From: an uncultured Collinsella sp.
Lineage (GTDB): Bacteria; Actinomycetota; Coriobacteriia; Coriobacteriales; Coriobacteriaceae
Direction of reading: 5' to 3'
DNA length: 5,278 nucleotides
NCBI GenBank assembly: GCA_900541015.1
Contig: UQIB01000054.1
Location: forward strand, 1 to 5,278
The notes under the pieces were generated by a model. The model saw only the letters and a program-made list of their open reading frames with translations, had not been told where the DNA came from and did no database searches. The translations under genes and the position numbers were made by a program. Below, piece by piece: positions 1 through 5,278 of the stretch (positions are counted from its first letter, which is position 1; each line of letters opens with the position of its first letter).

Positions 1-2732
1 ACTGCCTGCTTGGCGTCCGAAAGAGCGGTCGCGGCGTGCGTATCTGCGGCCTGAGCCTTGTCAACGCCAGCCTGGGCGGCATCGTCGGCCTTCTTTGCCT
101 CGTCAAGCGAGCCTTGCTTATTCGCAAGGTCCGCCTGGGCGGCGGCGCGCTTGTCGGTAAGGTCCCTGACCGAAGCCGTGGCATTGCCATACGCCTCATT
201 GGCCTGTTCGGACTTTGTCTTGGCGGTATCGTAATCGCCCTGTGCCTTCGCCTTGCGGGCGGAAGCCTTGGAGGCGTTCGTCTGGCATTCGGTGAGCTTG
301 GAGTTAGCGTCGTCAAGCGCGGCCTGCGCGACGGTCGCCTCGTCCTTGGCGGCGTTGAGATTTGCCCTAGGAGTTTCGATGTCAACATTCTTCAAATTGA
401 CATCGGCAGCGCCATATGCCGCCTTCGCGATAGCGGTGGCCTCTTGCGCAGCTTCATAGTCGCTCTTGGCAGCAGCAACGTTACCGTTCGCTTCATTCGC
501 GGCACTCTTGGCAGCATTGAGGGATGACTCCGCAGAGCCAAGCGCATCGTTTTTCACATCGCGCGCCTTCCGTGCTGCCGCAAGTTGATCTTGCAGCTGC
601 GCCAGCCGCGCCTTCTGCGCGGCGGTACCACCGGCATGATAAACGGAGTCTACGTACGTGTTTACCAGGTTCTTGAACTCGTCAACCGTAAAATCGCCTT
701 CGGCCCAGTTTCCCTGATAAATTGAAACAGGACTGGGTGCACCGTCATCCTCGGGCGTTGAGCGGTTGCCATCCTTACCGTAGCCGACGGCGAACCCAAA
801 GGAATTAGCACCTGAATCAATAAAGTTCTCATAGTGGCCGGTGTTGCTATAGTCACCCCTGTCATAGTCGCGCTTTTCCGCAGTATACCAACCGATAAAC
901 GGCCAATCATCGCCGTACTTGTCGCCGTTATCGAAGGATGTTTCCCAATCTTTAGGATTATCTGACCCCTTGTAGGCGCCAGCACGTCCGGCAAGGTTTT
1001 CGTTATAGGACATATAAAAGCCCTCGCCGCTGTTCCCCGCGTGGTCCCAAACATTCGACGAATAGCAAACATCGAGCGCCGACTGCGCCATAGAGACAAT
1101 GCTGACCTTCATGTCACTCAAGCCATTTGCGCGACGAATTCCATTGACCGCATTCATGTAGGTCAAGGTATTCTGCAGATTCACGAGCGAAAAAGCATTG
1201 TCAGCGTCAGATGCATCCAAGTTGACATAGTCGTCATACCATGCCGCCTTGCTAGCAGACCCATCAAGTAACTTCGCCGCATCGCTCGCGTTGGCACGCT
1301 GAGCAGCAGTAAACGACGTACTACTTGCGATGTGATTCATAAAGCCAAGCAGGCCAGCCTTGACAGCATCCGTATCCACCGTCATGTTTGCTTTTAGCTC
1401 AGAAATCTGCTGCTCAAGAGCTTTGACGTTTGCGCTGGCCGTGTTGTATTCATCATTCGCTTTGTTGTAGTCGCTGGTAGCATTCTCAAGAGCGCTTTTC
1501 TTCTGCTTTGCGACCTCTGCCAGACGGTCGTACTCTGTCTTCTTGTCGGCCTCGGTCTGCTGAGCTTGCTCGTAAGCAGCCTTGGCGGTGTTGTATTTGC
1601 TGGTCAAATCACCGAGTTTGCCGTTGGCTTCGTCGTATGCAGTCTGCGCTGACGAAACGGCAGCGTTGGCGGCGTTGACCTTTTCCTGCGCGGCGCTGGC
1701 ATCAGTCTGTGCGGCCTGGAGGTTCGTTTGTGCGGTGGCGTCGGCAGCCTTCGCGGCATCAAGCTCGGTCTGCGCGTCCTTGAGCTCACCGGCAGCAGCT
1801 TTCTTGGCGGCCTCAAGCGCTTTTAGATCGATGCCCGTGCCCGAGATGGCGGCATCGAGCGCTTTCTGGGCGTCGTTCAGCTTATCCTGGGCGTTGCCGC
1901 ACGCGGTGGTCGCAGCGGCAAGGGCATTGGCGGTCTCCTGCTTCTTGGCCTGGGCAGTCGTCAGAGCAGACTCGGCATCACTCTTTGCCTGCTCAGCATT
2001 GTCGGCGGCGGTCTTAGCGGCATCGAGCTCACCCTCGGCCGTCTTCACATCGGCATTCGCCGCATTGAGCTTGGCCTGCGCGTCCTCGACGGCCTTCTTG
2101 GCGGCCTCGTACCCATCCATGGCCTCGAGCTTGGCCTCGGCATCCTTGAGGGCTTTCTCGGCTTTGTCGCGCTTTGCATTGGCATCCTTGAGCGCCTGGG
2201 TCTTATCCTCGACACTCTTGTTGGCCTGATCGAGCTGATCGTTCAGGTCGCCCAGCTTCTTCTGCTGCTGCTCGGCCTTGTCAACAGCCGCCTTAAGCTC
2301 GTCGATCTTCTCCTGAAGCGCGGCTGCCTCGGCCTCGTTCTGCTCGGTGGCGTTATCGGTCACGGCCTGCGAGGCCTGATTCTTTTGCTGCTGCGCCTGC
2401 TTTTGAGACTGGCCCGCCGCGTCGGCTTTCTTCTGGGCGGCATCGTAGGCGGCCTGAGCGTCCTTGAGCTGCTTTGCCGACTCCTCGGCCAACTGGGCAG
2501 CCGTCTTTACGACCGCCTGGTTACCGGTGGCAACGGTGTTCTCGATAGCGCTGTCGCCCTTCGTGGCGTCACCGTTATCTGCCGTCGGTGCGGCGATTGC
2601 CGCCAGCGGCGACATGAGCGGCTGAGCGATGAGGCCCGCCGTCAAAACGGTTGCGACGGCGCGGTTGGCAACGCCCTTGACGTTGACGGCCTTGGCCCGA
2701 GGCTCAAAGTGCTGTGGGATATAGTTTGCCAT
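1..2732 (-). CDS. Secreted coiled-coil surface protein with a central CAP/SCP domain (C-terminus beyond window)
   Basis: The frame is open from ATG at 2732 to the left edge, giving 910 residues without a stop. Residues 1-48 look like a signal peptide: basic N-region, hydrophobic stretch about 25-47, likely cleavage near AIAA (45-48). Residues about 70-445 are an Ala/Lys/Gln/Glu/Asp-rich coiled coil broken by a Gly hinge (ISGTGID, 296-302). Residues about 450-695 hold a CAP (PF00188-like) domain, with core near 518-670. The usual pocket tetrad is visible: H564 (WDHAG), E578 (NENLA), E619 (WYTAE) and H633 (GHYENF). A second Ala-rich coil runs from about 703 past the edge. This layout resembles Gram-positive wall-anchored proteins of the SEC10/PgrA surface-exclusion type, so a sorting signal is expected outside the window. 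Ligand and role are unknown; adhesion or surface shielding is inference. The CAP call is firm, the subfamily is not. Confidence 0.9.
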   Translation of the reverse strand, partial: MANYIPQHFEPRAKAVNVKGVANRAVATVLTAGLIAQPLMSPLAAIAAPTADNGDATKGDSAIENTVATGNQAVVKTAAQLAEESAKQLKDAQAAYDAAQKKADAAGQSQKQAQQQKNQASQAVTDNATEQNEAEAAALQEKIDELKAAVDKAEQQQKKLGDLNDQLDQANKSVEDKTQALKDANAKRDKAEKALKDAEAKLEAMDGYEAAKKAVEDAQAKLNAANADVKTAEGELDAAKTAADNAEQAKSDAESALTTAQAKKQETANALAAATTACGNAQDKLNDAQKALDAAISGTGIDLKALEAAKKAAAGELKDAQTELDAAKAADATAQTNLQAAQTDASAAQEKVNAANAAVSSAQTAYDEANGKLGDLTSKYNTAKAAYEQAQQTEADKKTEYDRLAEVAKQKKSALENATSDYNKANDEYNTASANVKALEQQISELKANMTVDTDAVKAGLLGFMNHIASSTSFTAAQRANASDAAKLLDGSASKAAWYDDYVNLDASDADNAFSLVNLQNTLTYMNAVNGIRRANGLSDMKVSIVSMAQSALDVCYSSNVWDHAGNSGEGFYMSYNENLAGRAGAYKGSDNPKDWETSFDNGDKYGDDWPFIGWYTAEKRDYDRGDYSNTGHYENFIDSGANSFGFAVGYGKDGNRSTPEDDGAPSPVSIYQGNWAEGDFTVDEFKNLVNTYVDSVYHAGGTAAQKARLAQLQDQLAAARKARDVKNDALGSAESSLNAAKSAANEANGNVAAAKSDYEAAQEATAIAKAAYGAADVNLKNVDIETPRANLNAAKDEATVAQAALDDANSKLTECQTNASKASARKAKAQGDYDTAKTKSEQANEAYGNATASVRDLTDKRAAAQADLANKQGSLDEAKKADDAAQAGVDKAQAADTHAATALSDAKQA

Positions 2733-2738
2733 GGCTTT

Positions 2739-2746
2739 CTCCCTTT
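2739..2746 (-). promoter_or_regulatory. Ribosome binding site of the CAP surface protein
   Basis: On the minus strand AAAGGGAG lies six bases before the ATG at 2732-2730, a good Shine-Dalgarno match at normal spacing. It fixes the start codon, and the signal peptide that follows directly agrees with it. Confidence 0.8.
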
Positions 2747-2773
2747 GACACGGATGTATCCATACGCCTCAAA

Positions 2774-2785
2774 ATGTAGGAGCTG
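2774..2785 (+). repeat. 12-bp direct repeat, copy proximal to the surface-protein gene
   Basis: ATGTAGGAGCTG on the plus strand is identical to the copy at 2868-2879. The copies are 94 bp apart start to start, close to nine helical turns, so both would face the same side of the DNA. The flanking bases differ, so the identity is confined to the 12-mer. Possible operator half of a looped or cooperative site; unproven. Confidence 0.6.
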
Positions 2786-2797
2786 ATTTTTGAATTC

Positions 2798-2809
2798 TGT
2801 TGCGCAACA
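2798..2809. promoter_or_regulatory. Perfect 12-bp palindrome TGTTGCGCAACA, candidate operator
   Basis: TGTTGCGCAACA is its own reverse complement and lies between the two 12-bp direct repeats, about 65 bp upstream of the surface-protein start codon. Perfect short palindromes in a promoter region commonly bind dimeric repressors, but I cannot name the regulator. No U-rich tail follows it, so a terminator is unlikely. Confidence 0.4.
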
Positions 2810-2867
2810 TTGGTCACCAGCGGATTTTTTGAAATTCGCGCTCTCGTGCTTCACAATTTCGTCACAT

Positions 2868-2879
2868 ATGTAGGAGCTG
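2868..2879 (+). repeat. 12-bp direct repeat, copy distal to the surface-protein gene
   Basis: Exact second copy of ATGTAGGAGCTG. It lies immediately downstream (in minus-strand sense) of the possible -10 hexamer TATGAT at 2884-2889, where a transcript toward the surface-protein gene might begin. Confidence 0.6.
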
Positions 2880-2964
2880 GTGCATCATATTCTTGCGGGA
2901 TCGAATTGAGCCTGTGATTTGCATTTGCTCCCGTGTCATCCGCCCTATCGGATTCCGCATCCAA

Positions 2965-2993
2965 CAGACACCTCGCCCGCCACGGTGTAGAGT
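2965..2993 (+). promoter_or_regulatory. Candidate promoter of the DUF389 gene
   Basis: CAGACA (2965-2970) and TAGAGT (2988-2993) each match the sigma-70-type consensus at four of six positions, with a 17-bp spacer. Transcription would start near 3000 and leave a leader of about 40 nt before the ATG at 3040. The hexamers are weak and the match could be chance. Confidence 0.3.
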
Positions 2994-3030
2994 TAAGACA
3001 ACGGGCGCGTTGCGCGGACCGCGCTGGAAC

Positions 3031-3034
3031 GAGG
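3031..3034 (+). promoter_or_regulatory. Ribosome binding site that sets the DUF389 start
   Basis: GAGG lies five bases before ATG 3040. The open frame continues upstream to 2893, but only with a TTG start that has no Shine-Dalgarno sequence. This site therefore favours 3040. Confidence 0.6.
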
Positions 3035-3039
3035 TGGAC

Positions 3040-4179
3040 ATGGAACTCGACAAACAACAGATCAAGCGACTGCGCGAGCGTCATCATCGGCGTCACGGCA
3101 TCCGCCCCGCTCATAGCGAAGCCATGGAAAACATCACCCGCTTCCTCAAGCGCGCATTCAACATTCGCGAGGGTCGCGCGCCCTATCACGTGATCCGCAA
3201 GCGTTTTGTAAACGGGGCGCGTCTGACTGGCTCCCACCTATGCATCCTCATCATCGCCATGCTGATCGCAAGCATCGGCCTCGATATCGATTCGGACATC
3301 GCCATCGTGGGCGCCATGCTCATCTGCCCGCTCATGGGCTCGGTCCTTGCCATGGCATACGGTATTGCCACGCTCGACCGCGAGATTACCGTCGAAGCCG
3401 TCGCCAGCCTTGCGCTGCAGATGGTCTTTTGCCTGGTCACGTCCACGCTGTACTTTAAGCTCTCGCCCCTTGGCACCACCACGGCGGCCATCATCGACAA
3501 CTCGACACCCACCGTCTGGGACCTTACCATCGCACTCGCAGGCGGCTTTGCAGGCGGGCTGGGCAACTCGCGCGACCAGGAACCCGCCACGCTCATCGCC
3601 GGCGTGGCCGTGGCGACCGCGCTCATGCCGCCTCTGTGCGCGGCGGGCTATGGCATCGCCATCGCAAGCGGGTCGCTGTTTCTCTCGGCGCTTTACGAGT
3701 TTGGCATCAACGTGGTCTTTATCGCACTCGCGGCCGAAGCCGTATTACTTATCTTGCGCGTGCCGCTCAAGCGCGACCTGAACGGCGACGGTATTGTGAC
3801 CGCTGAGGAAGACGCCGAGGTCAACGAGCTGTCACACAAGGTGCGCCGCCGCATCATTGTGGGCACGATGATCTTTACCATCCCCTGCATCGTCATGACC
3901 GCGGGGTCCATTGGCTCGGCGCAGGCCGGCGTGCAGGACGGCTATGGCGTCACCGAAACCACGCGCGAGCTCGCCGCGGTGCTGCCGGGCTTTAAGGATT
4001 ACACCGTCGCCGTCGAGACCTCGGCTGCCGAGGGCGAGGAAGAGGGCATCGTCGAGCGCGAGGTTGTCGCCCACGTGACGACAAGCGAGGCGCTCGGGGC
4101 GCACGACCGCCACGTCGCCCGCAAGCTCATCGACCTCAACGTGCCCGAACTCGATCGCGTGGAGTTCGATGTGAAGTGA
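3040..4179 (+). CDS. DUF389-family multi-pass membrane protein with an EF-hand-like loop
   Basis: A 379-residue protein. It begins with a basic, His/Arg-rich cytoplasmic tail (1-63). About seven hydrophobic segments follow, near 66-82, 86-108, 120-140, 162-178, 184-208, 212-240 and 271-290, and then a soluble, acidic C-terminal region (about 297-379). Hallmarks of the DUF389 (TIGR00341/TIGR00271-like) hydrophobic family are GAMLICPLMG (91-100) and GVAVATALMPPL (188-199). The family's function is not established; transport is often assumed. Unusually, the loop before the last membrane segment contains DLNGDGIVTAEE (246-257), which fits the 12-position EF-hand calcium loop. Start chosen from GAGG five bases upstream; ATG 3124 is an alternative that would remove 28 residues. 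It is divergent from the surface-protein gene and convergent with the next gene, so it is probably transcribed alone. Confidence 0.88.
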   Translation: MELDKQQIKRLRERHHRRHGIRPAHSEAMENITRFLKRAFNIREGRAPYHVIRKRFVNGARLTGSHLCILIIAMLIASIGLDIDSDIAIVGAMLICPLMGSVLAMAYGIATLDREITVEAVASLALQMVFCLVTSTLYFKLSPLGTTTAAIIDNSTPTVWDLTIALAGGFAGGLGNSRDQEPATLIAGVAVATALMPPLCAAGYGIAIASGSLFLSALYEFGINVVFIALAAEAVLLILRVPLKRDLNGDGIVTAEEDAEVNELSHKVRRRIIVGTMIFTIPCIVMTAGSIGSAQAGVQDGYGVTETTRELAAVLPGFKDYTVAVETSAAEGEEEGIVEREVVAHVTTSEALGAHDRHVARKLIDLNVPELDRVEFDVK

Positions 4180-4254
4180 TGCAGAGCGCGGGATGAATGC
4201 TCGCACGGACGCAAGTTACGACGAGGCGCAGGTGCGATACGGACACGAGCAAAT

Positions 4255-4297
4255 AGCGGGGTGCAGTTCACACCCGCGCCCCGCTCGCTGTTTTATT
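4255..4297. terminator. Probable bidirectional intrinsic terminator between convergent genes
   Basis: AGCGGGG (4255-4261) pairs perfectly with CCCCGCT (4279-4285), followed five bases later by TTTTATT (4291-4297) for plus-strand transcripts. On the minus strand the same hairpin is followed by ATTT. A competing inner pairing, GCGGGGTG (4256-4263) with CACCCGC (4271-4277) and one bulged G, is also possible. The position 76 bp after the DUF389 stop and just after the stop of the minus-strand gene at 4306 suits both. The gap before the U-run is longer than ideal. Confidence 0.55.
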
Positions 4298-4305
4298 GCT
4301 GTGAA

Positions 4306-4755
4306 TCAACTGTCCAGATCGACATCGCCAGACTCCACCGTAAACGCAGGTTTGGTGCTCACCAGATAAAATCGGGTCACTTTGCTATCTCTAAATAGAT
4401 AGAGCTGGCCCTGATCGCGCCGGCGCGATATATACGCAACGTGAATCGTACCGAATTCTTCGCCGTTTTCCTTCTTTAATATCAGGATGTTGGGGTCATC
4501 CGTACGCTTAAACTGCCCGTCAACGCAGCTGCCGTCTTTGTCGACCAGTTGCCACCGATGGTTATCCTCTTCAAGAAAGGCCAGGGTTTCCAGACTCGTC
4601 TTGTCGTCCCGATAGTAACCGTCAATGGCAAACCCTTCGGAAGCGCATTCCTGCATATAGGACGTTTCTCGGCTTATAGCAAACAGCCCTGTAGCGCCCA
4701 GGAGCACAGCCAGGCAGACCACTGCAAGGGTTATCGAAATAGCACGGCGACCCAT
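4306..4755 (-). CDS. Hypothetical membrane-anchored or secreted protein, 149 residues
   Basis: I do not recognise this protein. It begins MGRR, followed by one hydrophobic helix (about 5-27), so it is either a signal-anchored protein with its body outside the membrane or a secreted one. There is no lipobox (C14 is preceded by VV). The remaining 120 residues are polar and alternate short hydrophobic strands with turns, for example NHRWQLVDKDGSCVDGQFKR (65-84) and a Tyr/Arg-rich stretch near 108-131. This suggests a small all-beta domain. C37 and C77 lie outside the membrane and could form a disulfide. The ATG at 4755 is the only start that includes the helix; an in-frame TAA lies a few codons upstream. 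No strong Shine-Dalgarno sequence is seen, only GGTTGGG. Its G+C is clearly below that of the DUF389 gene. It follows the sulfotransferase-like gene after 190 bp. Confidence 0.75.
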   Translation of the reverse strand: MGRRAISITLAVVCLAVLLGATGLFAISRETSYMQECASEGFAIDGYYRDDKTSLETLAFLEEDNHRWQLVDKDGSCVDGQFKRTDDPNILILKKENGEEFGTIHVAYISRRRDQGQLYLFRDSKVTRFYLVSTKPAFTVESGDVDLDS

Positions 4756-4767
4756 GTTAGCCCAACC

Positions 4768-4850
4768 GATAGTTGTTTAACGGAGCGCGAAACATACCTG
4801 GAACCTCCGATGTCAGGGGGAACGTCGCCAGCAGGCTGACGACAACTATC
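4768..4850 (-). promoter_or_regulatory. Possible structured 5' leader of the 149-residue gene
   Basis: On the minus strand GATAGTTGT (4850-4842) is perfectly complementary to ACAACTATC (4776-4768), giving a nine-pair closing stem over 83 nt that ends 12 nt before the ATG at 4755. A strong hairpin (4824-4843) sits just inside the stem and shares two bases with it, and a weak CCTG/CAGG pairing is possible in the remainder. The arrangement resembles a cis-acting leader placed to mask translation initiation. It matches no riboswitch class I know, and no ligand is proposed. Chance pairing is possible. Confidence 0.3.
4824..4843 (-). repeat. Hairpin with eight-pair stem and CCUG loop
   Basis: In minus-strand RNA GUCGUCAG (4843-4836) pairs with CUGGCGAC (4831-4824) around a CCUG tetraloop, with a single G-U wobble. 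On the plus strand the same position would be a mismatch, so the structure favours the minus-strand transcript. What follows is GTTCCCCC rather than a U-run, so it is not an ordinary intrinsic terminator of the upstream gene. Confidence 0.5.
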
Positions 4851-4945
4851 TGCTTCTGACATCAAACCATATGGCTGCCACTCGCGGAGGGGGCATCGGC
4901 AAACGGCGTGTTTTCATACTCCATTGGTCAAACCTAAGCGCGGCC

Positions 4946-5278
4946 CTACAGCTCGTACTTGTACACGCGGTAGATGTACTTTTCGGCTTCCATCTCGTAG
5001 GTGGCGATGGGCAGTCCATAGCGATCGTACTCGGCAAAGGTCTTGGCCTGGCCCGATGCCACGAGCATACTATTCGAATCGCCGACGCGCTGTGCGCTGC
5101 TCACGTAGCCCGAGAACGGCACGGCGATCTGGCCCACAAGCTCGTAGGTGCGCGCGGTCTCGTCCACCGTAAAGATGTGCCCAAACGAATGCGTCCCCTT
5201 ACTGTAGTCGGTCACCACCGCGGCGCCCAGCTGGCCCCAGTCGAACTTGGGATAGCTCTCGGTCGCACCAAAGTTGTT
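4946..5278 (-). CDS. Aryl-sulfate sulfotransferase-like protein, C-terminal 110 residues (start beyond window)
   Basis: The frame is open from the right edge to TAG at 4948-4946. The visible tail contains features I associate with the C-terminal end of the arylsulfotransferase (ASST, PF05935-type) beta-propeller family in anaerobic gut bacteria: TDYSKG and FTVDE, then VPFSGYVSS, a strand-turn repeat ASGQAKTFAEYDRYG, and the ending EKYIYRVYKYEL. Such enzymes move sulfate between phenolic compounds without PAPS and are usually exported. The active-site region lies outside the window, so activity cannot be judged. A GTG at 5218 is internal and not a start. No clear terminator follows the stop, so read-through into the leader and the 149-residue gene is possible. 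Confidence 0.65.
   Translation of the reverse strand, partial: NNFGATESYPKFDWGQLGAAVVTDYSKGTHSFGHIFTVDETARTYELVGQIAVPFSGYVSSAQRVGDSNSMLVASGQAKTFAEYDRYGLPIATYEMEAEKYIYRVYKYEL

Larger units (their letters stand above)
2733..3039. promoter_or_regulatory. Divergent intergenic control region
   Basis: These 307 bp separate two divergent genes, so both promoters should lie here. The half nearest the surface-protein gene (2750-2900) is AT-richer and carries the direct repeats and palindrome listed separately. A minus-strand hexamer TATGAT (2884-2889) matches the -10 consensus at five of six positions but has no convincing -35 partner. If used, it would give a leader of roughly 145 nt. No credible gene was found inside. 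Short open frames on both strands lack ribosome binding sites and have compositions typical of shadow frames. Confidence 0.6.

Noticed and set aside
36..527. 163-codon plus-strand open frame, Gly/Leu-rich
   Set aside because: Also antisense to the second coiled coil. The composition follows from reversed Ala/Lys codons and no family is recognisable.
662..1099. 145-codon minus-strand open frame over the CAP region
   Set aside because: It lies out of frame with the CAP coding frame, which carries all the conserved motifs; the Thr/Arg/Ile-rich product has no recognisable feature.
1582..2229. 215-codon plus-strand open frame, Ala/Ser-rich, opposite the first coiled coil
   Set aside because: It is the antisense shadow of GC-rich Ala/Lys/Glu codons of the surface protein, with no ribosome binding site and a low-complexity product. 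The minus-strand protein has a signal peptide, an SD and a recognisable CAP domain.
2851..2867. TCACA...TCACA motif as a CRP-like site
   Set aside because: The two halves are in direct, not inverted, orientation and do not form the TGTGA-N6-TCACA palindrome.
2893..3039. Upstream extension of the DUF389 frame from a TTG codon
   Set aside because: There is no Shine-Dalgarno sequence, the Arg/Pro/Cys-rich N-terminus is unlike the family, and ATG 3040 has GAGG at good spacing.
2851..3237. 128-codon minus-strand open frame spanning the intergenic region and the 5' end of the DUF389 gene
   Set aside because: Half of it is antisense to the DUF389 gene, it has no ribosome binding site, and it overlaps the expected promoters.
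4926..4931. TTGACC on the minus strand as a -35 box for the 149-residue gene
   Set aside because: It matches five of six consensus bases, but no -10-like hexamer lies 16-18 bp downstream.
4924..5172. 82-codon Arg-rich plus-strand open frame
   Set aside because: It is antisense to the sulfotransferase-like tail. The Arg/Pro/Ser richness is typical of shadow frames in GC-rich DNA.

Overview
This 5.3-kb window looks like a chromosomal segment of a high-GC gut actinobacterium, most probably a Coriobacteriia member such as Collinsella. That assignment is inference. It rests on high-GC codon usage together with a DUF389 membrane protein, a giant Ala/Lys coiled-coil CAP surface protein and an aryl-sulfate sulfotransferase-like protein. 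No marker gene is present to confirm it.

Layout: (i) positions 1-2732, minus strand, hold the first 910 codons of a large secreted protein. It has a signal peptide, a long alanine-rich coiled coil, a CAP/SCP domain with all four expected pocket residues, and a second coiled coil that runs off the left edge. (ii) 2733-3039 is the divergent intergenic region, with two exact 12-bp direct repeats 94 bp apart and a perfect 12-bp palindrome between them. (iii) 3040-4179, plus strand, encodes a 379-residue DUF389-family multi-pass membrane protein carrying an EF-hand-like loop. (iv) 4180-4305 is a convergent intergenic region with a G+C-rich hairpin that probably terminates transcription from both sides. 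(v) 4306-4755, minus strand, encodes a 149-residue membrane-anchored protein that I do not recognise. (vi) 4756-4945 is a non-coding stretch that can fold into a closed stem with an internal hairpin just ahead of the 149-residue gene. (vii) 4946-5278, minus strand, is the last 110 codons of an aryl-sulfate sulfotransferase-like protein entering from the right edge.

The genes do not form an evident pathway. The surface protein and the DUF389 gene are divergent and may share control through the repeats. The DUF389 gene and the 149-residue gene converge on one terminator. The sulfotransferase-like gene and the 149-residue gene lie in the same direction and could be co-transcribed, with the leader structure between them. 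No tRNA, rRNA, CRISPR array, insertion sequence or phage gene was seen. The best candidates for something new are the repeat/palindrome arrangement, the structured leader, and the EF-hand-like loop in the DUF389 protein. None amounts to a demonstrated new system.
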